From assembly GCA_036426205.1 (NCBI GenBank), contig WSYH01002475.1, forward strand, positions 1 to 64,000: a stretch of DNA of 64,000 nt. Reading direction: 5' to 3'. The notes beneath the pieces are model-generated. The model was not told where the DNA came from. It saw only the letters and a program-made list of their open reading frames with translations, and did no database searches. Every line of letters begins with the position of its first letter. Positions within the stretch are counted from its first letter, which is position 1. Made by a program: the position numbers and the translations under genes. This document shows, piece after piece, positions 10,950 to 22,060 of this stretch. This DNA is from Ascaphus truei (Eukaryota > Chordata > Amphibia > Anura > Ascaphidae).

Positions 10950-12400
10950 TCATAACTATGGTGCCATTCTACACATAGCCCGCACTCCGGGGCCGGGAAG
11001 TTCTTCCCATTCCTATCATCGGGAGTAGTAGCGAGTAGTCCTTGGTCTTCGGGAGAGGGCGTCCGCCCCCAAATTCAATGGCCCGGCTTATACTCAAGGA
11101 GAAGCTTGTAGTTACTGAGGGCGGCCTGCCGGGGGGCCTGCTGACATCTAGTTTGGCCGACGTTGATGTACGTGAGGGGGGTGTTATCCTCCTTACATCG
11201 AAGGTGACACCGTACAAGTAATGTGGAGCTTCTCGGTGATCGCCCACTTGAGAGCCAGAAACTCCAAATTGTGGACGGGGTGGTACCTATGTACTGGTGG
11301 TCAAGACTGCGGCTGATGTGTAGCTACCGGCCGCAGGCTACCGGGGTGCTTCTGGGGCAGGACGGCGACCTAGTCCATGTTAGACTAGCATCCACATGCA
11401 GGACGTAAGGCTGTCGGGATCAGAATAAGCAAGTACAGGCGCTCGGTCAGACACTTCTTCAGCTTCAGGAAGGCCTGCTCACACTCAGAGGTCCATTGTC
11501 ACCAAACGGTTGCGGGCTGGTAAGCCTTCTTCCCGGTCGCGGAGGGGTTAATCTTCAACAGATTGTTCAAGGGTTAGCCCTGCTCGAGTACCCTTCACGA
11601 AAGCGGCGATAATACCCACAAAACCCCAGGAGGATCGCAGCTCTGTGACGTTCTCTGGGCGAGGCCAGTTCACCACGGCCTCTACTTGCAGGGTCGGTGG
11701 GCAATCCCTTTGGCGGACACGATGTGCCCCACGTAGTCACCGAGGTATGGCAAAATCTTCACTTGTCCAGGACAATTTCAAACCCTTGCGTTCCCCAGAC
11801 GATCGATCACCTAACACAACCGCTCTTCGTGCCTTCCAGAGTCCTTCCGAAGACGATGATGTCGTCCAGGTACACCAGGCACTCCGGGGAATTCATGTCC
11901 CCGATAGTCTTTTCCATCAAACCTTTGGAACGTAGCAGGGCCCCACATACACCTTGGGCATACGGGTGAATGATAGAATCCCAGGGGGCAGACGAAAGCC
12001 GTTTTCTCTGGTCTTCCGCCGTCATGGGCACCTGATATACCCTGATCGGAGACCAGAACGCTAAACCAGTGGCTCCCATTCAGCGCATTCAGGATCTCTT
12101 CAATGCGCGGAGAAGGTGTATGATCCGGGATCGTTGCGGTTGTTCAGTGTCCGATAGTCGATACACAGTCGTACAGACCCGTTTCTTTTTCCGCACCACC
12201 ACTATGGGCGCGCCTAAGGTCCTCGTGATTCCGTCACACATCCCAGCGGTTTCCATGTCTTGGATGGCGTTCCTCACATCGTCACATCCCGAGGGGCAAG
12301 GCGACGAGAATCGTTCCCGGAACGGGGTTGGGCACACTCATCCGAATGGTAGTTGGCACTGGCGCGCACACCCACAATCCATCTCGGCTCGTGGAGAACA
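10950..12400 (-). pseudogene. Reverse transcriptase / RNase H region of gypsy element A (frameshifted)
   Basis: On the minus strand, 'PFRERF', 'DVRNAIQDMETAGM' and 'GAPIVVVRKKK' (about 12330-12180) are the first RT blocks. 'CLVYLDDIIVFGRTLE' (about 11890-11840) is the catalytic YLDD box. Downstream, 'ENVTELRSSWGFVGI' and 'TSTSAKLD' near 11140 belong to the tether and RNase H region. The order and motifs are those of Ty3/gypsy pol. At least six frame changes separate the blocks. Confidence 0.82.
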
Positions 12401-13065
12401 CATGTCGTCGTTGCTATCAGCAGTGGGTGGGCAGCGTCTTTCCAACTCTGTGGACAGGTCGATTCGCGAAGTTGAAGTCCAGATCGACTATCCCGCGTCG
12501 TGCGCGGCCGCGCCTTCACCTGAGGTGTGGCTCCCACCGGGCTGGACCGGATATAGAATCCCAACTTCTGGTCGACATCAAAACCATCGGAAAGGGGGAG
12601 AGATTCGCACATAACGTGGGTTCGAATAGGGATCTTAGCGTCCATTCCCTCACTTCGGGTAGTTTCTATACCCTTGCTGAACCTCTTCTTCTTCAGGCTC
12701 ACTCTCCAGCGAGAAAGTTGGTCGTTCTGGTCTCGGTCGGGATAACAACACCAGACGGCCATCTTTGCACTCCCCCTGGTAATATGGTCGGTCATTCCTC
12801 GTTGACGATTGTAGAGGTCCCATGACGCTCCAATGCAACACCCGGTGGCATTCTCTCGTAAGATGGGGTCTAGGAGCGATGGCCAGCGGCAAACTCGTTG
12901 GTCTCTCTCAAGTAGGTCGGATTATAGCTTGCACTATGTCGCATTGGTTCCCAAGATGATTGGGTACTTGCAATGTTCTGGGGTCCGGCATACCATGGCC
13001 GCTACCTGCCTGGGGTGCTTCTTGCCGGTGTTCAGTTGGAGTATGTCCAATGGACCTTACAATCC

Positions 13066-13263
13066 CTATCGATGGGGTGTCTTCATTACTAATAACCTAA
13101 CCTTCATATGTTTCGGCCGGCCTTGTGGGCAGTGTTGAGGGTGGCTGATCATAGAACCTCGATATATTATGGTACCTGTGACCCCTGTGTCCAATAGGGC
13201 CGAGAGCGATATCACCTCTGAGTACCACGCGGCACGATGGGCGCAGGGCCCACTTGACTGCAA
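13066..13263 (-). pseudogene. Retropepsin-type protease fragment of gypsy element A
   Basis: The minus-strand frame contains SLSALLDTGVTGTIIY, the active-site box of retroelement aspartic proteases (hydrophobic-hydrophobic-D-T/S-G). It sits between the gag zinc knuckle and the RT, the expected place. The catalytic DTG is intact, but the frame is cut on both sides. Confidence 0.75.
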
Positions 13264-13338
13264 GCTTCACCGGGTGAGGCGTATCACTGGGGCCGGGTCA
13301 GAAGGGGCATTCGGGGTTCCAGAATGAGGGAGCTCGAG

Positions 13339-13605
13339 TCAGCTTCTGCCATTGGTACATGCAGACCATAGATCGGGCTTGTTTTCCTCTATCGGAAGGG
13401 TGTCCTCAGGGTGACCTTCCTTTTCTGGGCAGTTACGGCTTACGTGGCCCTTCTTGCCGAAGTTATAGCATAACACCGGGCGGCTTTCCGGGCGTGCGAC
13501 TCGTGGGACGGGGAAGTGGTCGGTCGGGGGTCTGGGTGGGTGGACCCTTGGAAAGGCAGAAGACACCCAGCAAGGCAAATGAGTAGGATGATTTCCCGCG
13601 AGCAC
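13339..13605 (-). pseudogene. gag nucleocapsid region with CCHC zinc knuckle
   Basis: The frame carries CYNFGKKGHVSRNCPE, a zinc knuckle in which the second cysteine is replaced by Phe (expected C-x2-C-x4-H-x4-C). It is preceded by a Pro/Arg-rich linker, typical of gag nucleocapsid. It lies just upstream (in sense) of the protease. Confidence 0.75.
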
Positions 13606-13609
13606 CCGA

Positions 13610-15110
13610 CTGGGCCTTGACTTTTTCGTTGCCCTCTATGCATTCTTTTCGCTTTCTGTGGTCCCCCCGTTGCTCTCCGGTTGTTACGTTACGGTTGTTT
13701 CCCTTTTATACTCCTTGTTTATCGTTTTTCACTTCTCTTTATCAGTCTTCTCTTCCTCAGTTCCTTCTGGAATCATCCCGCCTTTCTCCACGCCCCTTTC
13801 TGGCCTCTTTCTCCCCTCTCGATCTTATCGCTTTTTGCTTTTCTCCTTTCATCCATCCTTACCCTTATCACTTATCGATGCTACATTATCACCAATAAAA
13901 TACGCCCCAACCGATTTTCCCGTAGGGCTCTTTCCTTGGAGGCAGAGGAGCTCTTAGGGGGCAAGCGGTGGAGGAAGAAATAACATGAGTCCTGTAGTTT
14001 CACTTGCCTGCAGAACTCGGTGAAACGTGTAGGCGGCCCCGTCCATTATCTTGTGCGGAGCCTGTGGGGGGACTAGGGTGAGTGGGCTTGAATCCAGCAG
14101 TTTGATACTGCTTATGGAGAGCTCATCCATCCCGAGCGGAGACCAGCTTACGATGAGTAGGACGTACGAGGACCAGCTGTAGGCGGGTGGATGAGGCCGG
14201 ACAGGTCCTCTCCCTTCCTTCTGATAAAGACGGAAGTAATTCGGTCCAGAGCGCTCCCTTCGTCTTCTGCTAGTCCGCTAAGCATCAACAGGAACGCCAC
14301 CTTTCCGCCGCTGTCCAATCTTGGGTGTTGGTCTGTGGGATGGTCAACATAGTAGCGCAGGGGCAGTGGGTATGAGGAATTCCATAATACGATTGCCGCT
14401 TTACAGTGTCAGAGCACGACCACTCCTCTACACTTTACTGCATCTCCCTCCAAAGGTCATCCGTCTTCCCCTGGGGTATTGGAAGAGTACTCCAGAGAAG
14501 GCCTTACGCTTCCTTATAACTTGAGACGGGAGGCCACAGTGAGGGCTTATACGATAATTGGTTGGGAAGGTCACCCCCTTATGGAACCTTCGATTAGTTG
14601 CTCTCTAACCGATTAGGCCGGAAGTTTACCGAGACGGGGTCTTACGGTGTCGGGTGGAGAGGGGGGGGACTGTAAGCCCACTACTGGCGTCCGGAAGGGG
14701 CGCTTGGGGTAAAGAGGACTTTGGGATGGGGTACGGTCAACCCGGTTTGGGGTACTGGACACGGGGGTGGTATAGTTGGCGTACAGGGGTAATGTGGACG
14801 GTTCGTCGGGGATCTGGAGGAGGGGCTTGATAGAGAAACATTTACCCGTATTATCGGAAAGTACGATTTATAAGGGGTTGGTAGCCTTATGGTGGGAACT
14901 GGGGCTACTAGCATATTCGGGGCGCTTCAGGGCCTATGTCCCGGCATACAGTGTGACTAGTAGTTTCACTCAAATGATAAGTAGAGTCGAACCACGCCCG
15001 GTACCATATTCTTATTCTCGCGCCTCTAAGAACTTGCTCAGTGAGTCCGGATGTCAGTTTCAGGCACTAACGGCCGGGACGTTCACTACTGCAACCATGT
15101 CTAGGTGGTT
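13610..15110 (-). pseudogene. gag matrix/capsid region of element A (unreadable frame)
   Basis: By position this is gag. The start is identifiable on the minus strand at about 15100, where an ATG opens MVAVVNVP, matching the MVAVGAVP start region of the ORF in the related element at 28.4-33.8 kb. Thereafter stops and frame changes accumulate and I cannot follow a capsid fold. The plus-strand pyrimidine-rich frames at 13617-13983 are shadows. Confidence 0.5.
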
Positions 15111-15206
15111 CACGGACGGTGGTGGCCCACGAGGGGACCTCGCTTGGGTGAGGGGAGTCCAAGAGCTGATTGTTGTGTTCTGAATAGGGGCACCCCAGGT
15201 CTAAGA

Positions 15207-15224
15207 TCTCAGCAGCGCCCCAAA
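15207..15224 (-). promoter_or_regulatory. Primer-binding site of gypsy element A
   Basis: Directly after the 5' LTR in sense orientation the sequence reads TTTGGGGCGCTGCTGAGA. It has a counterpart in the same position in the element at 31.14 kb (TTTGGAGGCGCTGCTGAGA). Position and conservation mark it as the tRNA primer site; the tRNA is not identified. Confidence 0.6.
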
Positions 15225-16591
15225 TGTTAACGGTCATATCACCACCCAATCGCATATACGCTGTGCGTGGAGAGAACATGCCAATGTTCCAAGGGGGTGC
15301 GTGGCTGCTATACTGTTGGCTACAGAAAGAAGGCTGAGCCTCAGCTAAGGGAACATGGGGGCAATATAGTACAATTACTAATGATGCAGCGCCTTCCACC
15401 TGCGAATGGATCCCACCAGAGGGGAAGTAGTTCCTCGCAAGGACAATAAACAATGACCGAACAGACAGCTCTATAACTATTGATTTTACTACATGCAGAA
15501 ACTGATCATAGTACATATCAACACATGCGACAAAGGCGGAGCTAACCAATCTAGGCGTCAAGGCGGGACGCTACCACCGCTATGCGTCACGGCGGAGGAC
15601 GCTACCCACCTCTAGGCGTCACGGAGGACGCTACAACTATAGGCGTCACGGCGGACGCGTAACCTCAGAAGCATTGAACCACCATGTGTCCATAATCCCC
15701 AAAATAATTACAAATGTATGAGATGTATGTGTGACTGTCGCCCTGAGCACTATGTCTGGTGTGATAGGTCCTGGTTTGGTGCACGTGAGTTGCAGGTTAA
15801 CTGCCCGGGCTCCGCAACGGGTTACCGCGATAGCACACGGGTTACGCTCGATCGACGCTGGTCCCCCACACATCGTTGGGTGAATTTCCAGCGGGATAAT
15901 ATCACCTAGTTACCAGGGTCTTGATATGTTAGTGGGAGACCAGAACCCACTCGCAGGGTCCGCACGGCGATTAGAACGTGTCCATGACTAAGCTACATTA
16001 AAGGGTCAGTAGTGTCCTTCTATCTAGGGCCTGTCCCATACTCCACAGCTATTAAGTGGTCAGACATGAACTGGGGGTCCTGGGGGGGTGCTGGCCTAAT
16101 GCAGAGGGTCACTGGACCCTTGCTATCCACCTCACCACTAGTGGTCCGGCTCCTGGACTAACCTTCCTTGCAAAAACCCCGCTGAACTGTATCCTCTGGG
16201 AGCAGGGGAATGCGCAGCCTCAGATTGGATCCCCTGGCGTCACATGTGTTTTGACCATGTGCCACCCTGGGGGCTTGATCCTCACGCCTGGGGGGTATGT
16301 GCGTCGTGAGCCTGGTGGGGGCCTCCCGCGCGATTTCTGCCCTGCGCAATGAGCAAAAGCATTGGTAATGGCAGGCGCCTGCTAAGCCGCGGGACGGTTG
16401 GAAAACGCGATCGCGAGGACCGTAGCAACGGCTCCGATCGCCGTCCCCGGGGAAACAGGACGCTCGCCGTCAATAGATAACAGGGATTAATAGTGCCGCT
16501 CAGCGGCCAGGGAATGACCGGGCAACGCGCGGAGTAGAGGGACAGAGGGAAAGGGTGGTAGGTTGATAGCGCGCGAGGGGGACCTGGCTAA
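15225..16591 (-). repeat. 5' LTR of gypsy element A
   Basis: It is the homologue of 7639-8932. It begins TGTTAACGGTCATATCACC on the plus strand and ends ..gggggacctggcta(a), where the terminal CA seems damaged. The copy differs from its partner chiefly by single-base insertions and deletions. Confidence 0.85.
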
Positions 16592-16595
16592 TAGG

Positions 16596-18285
16596 TCAAC
16601 TATTGTGGTTGACCACCTTCTACAAAATCAGAAAGAGGTGTAAATATTTTTTAAACCATTTTTGAAACATTGTCTTCCCAATGTTGGGAAATATTATAAG
16701 CTTACATTTTTTAGGTTGGTTTTGCTGCCCTTACCTCTGTCTTCTCTCTCCCGTAATCATTGGCCCCTTCCATAATTGGACCTCAAACATAAGTGGATAT
16801 TCGTAAATCTCATTTAAAAATACTTAATGGGAACCACACCTTCAAACACCAACAATACTTGCATTACCGTGTGTTCCGGATTGGTAGTTAGATGGGGTAT
16901 TGATGTAATCAGTATTAATACATGTTGTATATATAGAGCAATATCTTTTGGCAGGTAGACTTTGGCAGCTAGAAATGAGTAGTCATATACAGTACTGCTA
17001 TGCTGCAGCATGGCCATTTTCAAAGGAGGCAAAGGATCACAAACCTATTACTACTTAAAAAAAATATATGTACTGTATTATAACAGAGCAGTCAGATTTT
17101 ATAGCTGAGATTATGTCTACAGTATAGCATTCAGCACAGACAAGCAATTGTAACAGTATAAAACAAACCAATGCAATAATGTAAGGTTGATGTGAGCTGT
17201 AACCTTAGCAATCATCTAATCTTATAATGGGAGCTGCAGGTTACCAGAGCACACTCTGCTTGTGGTGTATCAGTGCATACGTATGCCAAGTGGTGGCAAA
17301 GGTCTGAGCAAGTGATCATAGGGGAGACAAAGTAACCACTGATGCACATCACAGAACTTCAGCGAAATGTATTCTGCGCTGAGAGTATTTTCTGAAAAGC
17401 CAAAACAAGCATTCCAATAAATTAAAAGAAATTAAGCTTTCCTGTTGTCCTCTTTTTGTCTTTCTCGTTGCTCTGGCTTTCACTTGGTGTAGTAATTTCA
17501 ATGAAACGCACAAGAAGTGAATACATCGCAAGGCCTTGTTTGCCAATATGGCAATTATATTTGCCCTGGTAAAAGTCCAGATGGTGCAAAACGTTCAGTT
17601 GACGCCTGTAACATGGGAGCACCACTTTTTGCACCGCCACTTCAGTTTGCTTATTGCGCCATATTTGAATAGTGTGCAACATTTAATTATGGTGCATTTA
17701 AAAATGTCAACATTTACATTCTAAATAGGCTCTTTGTTGGTTTTTTTCGATCATTTTGAAGCACGACAAATATTCTGTACTCCCTCATTTCACTGTATTC
17801 TGATGGATAAGTTAATAAGTCAATACCATTACTTCCAATTACAGAAAATTGATGTTTTTTTACTGAGGTAGTATACACGTACTTTCAAAAAACCCTAAAC
17901 CATTAGGATATATTTTTGCTGCACTATAAAACAAGGAGAGGACAATTTCTGTAGACAGCAGCAATATTGTAATGTATTAATTTGAGTAGCTCAACTTGCA
18001 CAGTTATATCCTCTTGCCGTATCCATTTGCTCTGTTGCAAAGCAGAAGGTCAATGCACTCTTGGTAGATGTCGGGCTATGGCACAAGGGCTCTCTCTAGC
18101 ATGTGGAATGTACAGCATGCAGCTGGAAGAGACAGTGATTTGTGGCTGGAACTGATGGAAAAGCTTAGCACTGTAATGACATCGCGCCATTCCTCGTCTT
18201 GAGGACCGGCCCTTTATTCCCTATGCTGCCCCACAAGATAAGTCTTTTTTTAAATGTATTTTTTAAATCTTTCTATATATTTGAA
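16596..18285. other. AT-rich DNA without recognised genes
   Basis: No coding frame, RNA gene or clear mobile element is seen. Several short tacagta/tactgta words occur near 16990-17120. The stretch separates the gypsy element from the CpG island. Confidence 0.45.
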
Positions 18286-18289
18286 AGCT

Positions 18290-18806
18290 GTATTTTTCTC
18301 TGTCAGGTACTGTGTTCCTGGTCCATAGAGGCGGCAATGTCATTGTCGCTGGCCCGCCCGCCCCGCCCCACCTCTAAGTGGCCTCACACACTCACCGCCA
18401 ACCAAGCACACCTTAATTGGCCTAACACACTACACACCAAATGCTTTCAGGCCCCCTGGCCCGCCCCCGCACACCTATATTGGACCTCACACACCCTCAA
18501 ACAAATGCTTCAGGCCCTATGCAGCTCAACTTCCCCCCCGGTGCAGTCACTCTCACCCGTCACCGGACCCGCAGCGTCACCTTCCCCCCTCCCGGTGGAC
18601 TCACTACAGGACCCGCCCTTCAGCACTCCGATTGGCCGTCACTCCCGTCACACGGACAGGCCCTGCACCTTCCTGCGTTTCCCGGCGGCTCTGAGAGACG
18701 GGGGCGCGTGAGCAGCGATCCCCGGACTGGGAAGAGGGAGAGCAGAGACGGGGCCAGGCGCGCGGACAATCGGAGGAGCGCGGGGGAAGAGAGGAGCTGG
18801 TGCTGT
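18290..18806 (+). promoter_or_regulatory. CpG-rich promoter with candidate non-coding first exon of a host gene
   Basis: A GC- and CpG-rich block rises abruptly from AT-rich DNA. It contains GC boxes (cccgcccgccccgcccc at about 18350, cccgccctt near 18612) and a CCAAT box in gattggccgtc (18630-18640). About 60-170 bases downstream is a G/A-rich segment resembling a 5' UTR that ends in a strong splice donor, GTGAGT at 18805-18810. The arrangement fits a housekeeping promoter, leader exon and intron start on the plus strand. No matching downstream exon is recognised in the window, so the gene is unidentified. An old LTR promoter is the alternative. Confidence 0.4.
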
Positions 18807-18829
18807 GAGTCCTGGCAGAGGTTGAGGGC

Positions 18830-19420
18830 CCTTTGTGTGTGCGTGGGAGAGGGGGGGACAGTGTGGGGGGAAACCGTGGTGAGTGGGGAGGAGGGGCCAG
18901 TGTTTGTGTGGGGGGAGGGGGGGGAAGCGGACAGTGTTGTGTGTGGGGGGAGGGACCAGGGGTGTGTGGGGGGGTGCGGACAGTGTTGTTGCGGGGGGTG
19001 GTGTCGACCTGGGATTCGGGAGAAAGGGTGGGTGCGGGGGAGGGGCGTGGTCACTGGGGCGGGATGTGTAGGGGAGGGGAGGAAGAGTCGGCGGTGGGTG
19101 CTTGGGGGAGGGCGGGGAAGTTTGCCTTCCTTGTCGGGGGCGCGAATCGCCAAGGAGTGTCGGATTTTAGGGATAAGGGCGGGACAGTGGCGGGGGGGGT
19201 TGTGAGGGGGCGGAAAGTGGGGTTGGGGGAGGGGGTTACCTCCCCCACCTCCCCCTACATTATTTCGTATGTTGAAGCCCCGTTTTGGGAAGTGTGTGTG
19301 GGGGGCGGGGAAAGATGTGGGGCGGGGGGACAGGTGTGTGTGGGGGGACGAAAGTGGGCTGGTGGGGACGACGAAAGTGGGGTGGGGGGGGGGACGTTTG
19401 TGAATACCCGGGGAACAAAT
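18830..19420 (+). repeat. G-rich tract with many G-runs
   Basis: The plus strand is dominated by GGGG to GGGGGGGG runs with GTGTG spacers for about 590 bp. It lies directly after the candidate splice donor at 18805. The long frames on either strand here come from low complexity and show no family resemblance. Confidence 0.8.
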
Positions 19421-19429
19421 TGCCGGGGT

Positions 19430-19694
19430 CTCTATATCCACCACCAGCTTAAGTTCTTTCAAATCTAAGGCTGTCTCACATTTTAATCTGGTCTGTAACT
19501 GTTTCATACGCCCATAATATATATTATCTCTAACTGTGCACGCAATGTCTTGTATATAATGTATAACCTGTTCATTTATGTAACTGTATTTGTAACCATG
19601 TATTATTTGTTTTACTCTGTGCCCAGGACATACTTGAAAACGAGAGGTAACTCTCAATGTATTACTTCCTGGTAAAATATTTTATAAATAAATA
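19430..19694 (+). mobile_element. L2-type LINE 3' end (truncated copy)
   Basis: It is homologous to 6440-6715, from 'ccaccaccagcttaagttc' through 'gtgcccaggacatacttgaa' to a taaataaataag tail. It separates the G-rich tract from the DIRS remnant, so it inserted at that junction. Confidence 0.75.
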
Positions 19695-19695
19695 A

Positions 19696-21030
19696 GATGT
19701 CCCCGCCTGTTCTGTGCGCAACCCTTGATTCCCCCCGTGCGGACGAGCGAACGCCCTCTTCCCTGCCCAGTGTGCGAGTGAGTCTCCCACGATCCATGCA
19801 GCCGCGGAATCTGGGGAAGCACAGAGAGGGGGAAAGGGGAGGGGAGTCATGCCAATAATATGTCATTCCCCACTAAAGCAGGAGTGACGTAGGAACGGTA
19901 ACTGTTTGATTTCCAGCTACCTATTCCCTGTATTCTTGGTATGGGGAGCCCTATGCATGACGCCTCAGTCGCTGCCCCAATGCGGAAAGAGTGCGTTCCG
20001 TATTGAGCTCCTACTAGTCCCTGTTATTCGGGGCACCTGCCCCCGTACGCATGCTCCAGCAATGAGCCCTCCTTGTCTGGCCTGCACCCCAAATATACAC
20101 CTAACGCCCCTACGGGACATACCGTGCTGCCTGGCAATTCACGCAGCGAAAGCCATGCACCCTTACCCTTCTGATCCATTTTGACCTTCGTATGAGCATT
20201 TTCAGTGAGCCTTCCCCAAAATGACGTCTGTTAGCTGCAACCCCCCCCCCCCTCCCTGCTTGGATATGCAGACCAACTCTCCTGCTCGTAATGTGGCGAA
20301 GAAGGCTAAAACGAATGTCAGTCTAAAGAGCTTTGCCTCAAAGATAGAAGAACACACTACGTCTGTTGCACGCATCAACCCCTCTAAACTTGATGGTGTC
20401 ACTGGTCTTCTGCTGTCCACATGTAATGCCCCCTTACCATTCCTGCTAGCACCCTCCTGATTACGAAGTTCTTGGTCAAATCTTCCTTGCTGTTCAGCTT
20501 TAGGAAAAAGGATATTCCTGCCATTCTTCTCCCAATGGAACCGCCTGACAAGCCCCCATTCCTTAAACGTAACATGTGACTTAATAAGTTGCCCACTTCT
20601 GACGTCCTGCATCCCACATCCCCTGTCCACTCTTGATATTCACGCCACGCTGCTGAGTAAGCACCCCATGTACCCGGAGCCAGTGAGGCCCTTACTAAAT
20701 CCGTCAGGCCACCATCCCCAGCTACCACAAGGCCGCTGGACATCGTTCGCCGTGAATCTCCGCCCCTGGTGCCAGCCTCCAAAATTGCACCATCTGTGAA
20801 CGTGACAAAGTGTCAGATGTTATTCTCCACCCCGGGGACGTGCCTAGCCCTGAACGTGATGTTATGCTGCAGGCACCACAGCACAAATTTCTGCAGAAGG
20901 GCCAATACTGGAGGAGACCGTGAACTGAAATTGTTAATGGCCTCCACCACCCTCGTGTTGTCAGACCAAAAAATTACCTCTCGGTTGCGCACAAGTGCCC
21001 GCATGCGTGACGGCTGGGTAGATGGCTGCT
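19696..21030 (-). pseudogene. DIRS-type retrotransposon: RNase H and tyrosine recombinase (frameshifted)
   Basis: On the minus strand 'REVIFWSDNTRVVEAIN' and 'ARHVPGVEN' (about 20990-20830) are the DIRS RNase H end. Then come the recombinase core-binding domain (about 20720-20480) and the catalytic domain. 'FATLRAGELV' at about 20270 carries the first catalytic Arg, 'THSFRIGAATEAS' at about 19970 the HxxR pair, and 'WKSNSYRSYV' the Tyr nucleophile. After the recombinase 'WIVGDSLAHWAGKRA' (about 19795) resembles the GDS block of an SGNH-hydrolase-like domain. Frames change at the C-run near 20240-20252 and at about 20060. The RT and split repeats are missing. If intact it would integrate circular cDNA by recombination rather than with a DDE integrase. 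Confidence 0.75.
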
Positions 21031-21084
21031 TAAGGTAACAGCTCCGCTCACCAGCAACATCAAAGCGATTCAAAACAGCGTCAA

Positions 21085-21815
21085 AACCGCGCAAAATAAA
21101 TAATAAAATATCGGATCTGATCCCTAAACACTCAGAGATGCCAACGCGACCCCGAAAGAAGAAAAACCCCTCTGATTTGAAGAGTTGTTTTAGAAGCACG
21201 GAGATGGTGCATGCTGGGAGGGAGACCGCCCCAGTACCCAACCACGGCTCTGATTCGGAACCAGAATCAAAGGGGGAGAGAAGCGTCAGCCCAGAGAAAC
21301 AACTCGTAGTCAGGAGTGACATTGCAAGACTCTACAAAGACCTAAAATCCCTTTTCCAGGCTGAAATAAAAGAATGAAGGAGAGATATAAACCGCATAGG
21401 GGACAGGACCGGGGACCTGGGAACTAAAATGGATGCAACCATCAAAGTCCTGAAAAAAACGGCCTACCTTCAAACGCAGATCATGGAGGTGGCTGAGCGA
21501 CAAGAAGGCTCTGAGAACAGAGATCGAAGAAATAACGTTACAATTCGGAGGAATTCCTGAGGCCATCACAGATATTGAGGAACATGTAGCAAAATGTCTG
21601 TCCAGCATGTTTCCAGACAAACCTGAAGCTGTGCTACAAATGGACAGATTCCATAGGGCCCGAGATCTAGGCCTTTATCCAATGAACAGCCGAGAGACGT
21701 AATACATTATACATTATTTCAGAACCAGAGAAGCCCTGATTCAAATAACAAAAAACACCCCCTCTTGTACCTATCACCTGAGATCAGACTCCAAAAGACT
21801 GATCATGGTCCCAAG
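21085..21815 (+). pseudogene. L1-type LINE ORF1 (RNA-binding protein), 5' part, broken
   Basis: The start is at 21138 (MPTRPRKKKNPSDLK). A hydrophilic N-terminus and a coiled-coil-like segment (about 21330-21480) follow. Then comes 'ENRDRRNNVTIR' (about 21510-21540), the hallmark start of the L1 ORF1 RRM, and in another frame 'DRFHRA..' and 'ITKNTPSCTYHL' from the C-terminal domain. A stop at 21375-21377 and later frameshifts make it a pseudogene. ORF2 is absent. Confidence 0.7.
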
Positions 21816-21821
21816 GCTCAA

Positions 21822-22055
21822 CAAAGTATCCGGACGTTCCTCCTTCTCCTTCCGTGCACCCCAAAACTGGAACTACCTACCAGAGACTCTCATATCCACC
21901 ACCAGTTTAAGTTCTTTCAAATCTAAGGCTGTCTCACACTTTAATCTTGTCTGTAACTGTTTCATACGCTCATAATATATATTTTCTTTAACTGTGCACG
22001 CAATGTCTTGTATATAATGTATACCCTGTTCATTTATGTAACTGTACTTGTAGAA
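21822..22055 (+). mobile_element. L2-type LINE 3' end with readable ORF2 C-terminus
   Basis: It encodes 'FRAPQNWNYLPETLISTT..' ending at a stop near 21972, the A-P-x-x-WN-x-LP end of L2/CR1-group ORF2. It then follows the same 3' UTR as the copies at 6.4 and 19.4 kb. The 3' UTR is cut at 'aactgtacttgta' where a PLE begins, so the PLE inserted into it or displaced its tail. Confidence 0.75.
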
Positions 22056-22060
22056 AGTTT

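Larger units (their letters stand above)
7639..16591 (-). mobile_element. Full-length Ty3/gypsy retrotransposon, subfamily A, decayed or unpolished
   Basis: Two related LTRs (7639-8932 and 15225-16591) flank about 6.3 kb. On the minus strand the interior runs gag zinc knuckle, protease, reverse transcriptase, RNase H, integrase: Ty3/gypsy order. A possible 4-bp target duplication, tagg, is at 7635-7638 and 16592-16595. A primer-binding site adjoins the 5' LTR and a purine-rich tract adjoins the 3' LTR. Every domain is recognisable but broken by many single-base frameshifts, so nothing here encodes a continuous protein. Confidence 0.85.

Noticed and set aside
12069..12825. Plus-strand frames of 165-181 codons
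   Set aside because: They are antisense shadows of the gypsy protease/RT region; the minus strand carries the recognisable motifs.
13617..13983. Three overlapping hydrophobic plus-strand frames
   Set aside because: They lie antisense to gag in pyrimidine-rich sequence, overlap in different frames and have no domain.
18441..19657. Long frames on both strands over the CpG/G-rich block (254 and 345 codons)
   Set aside because: Open only because of GC-rich low complexity; Gly/Val/Trp or Pro/His composition, and the minus-strand frame runs through an unrelated LINE tail.
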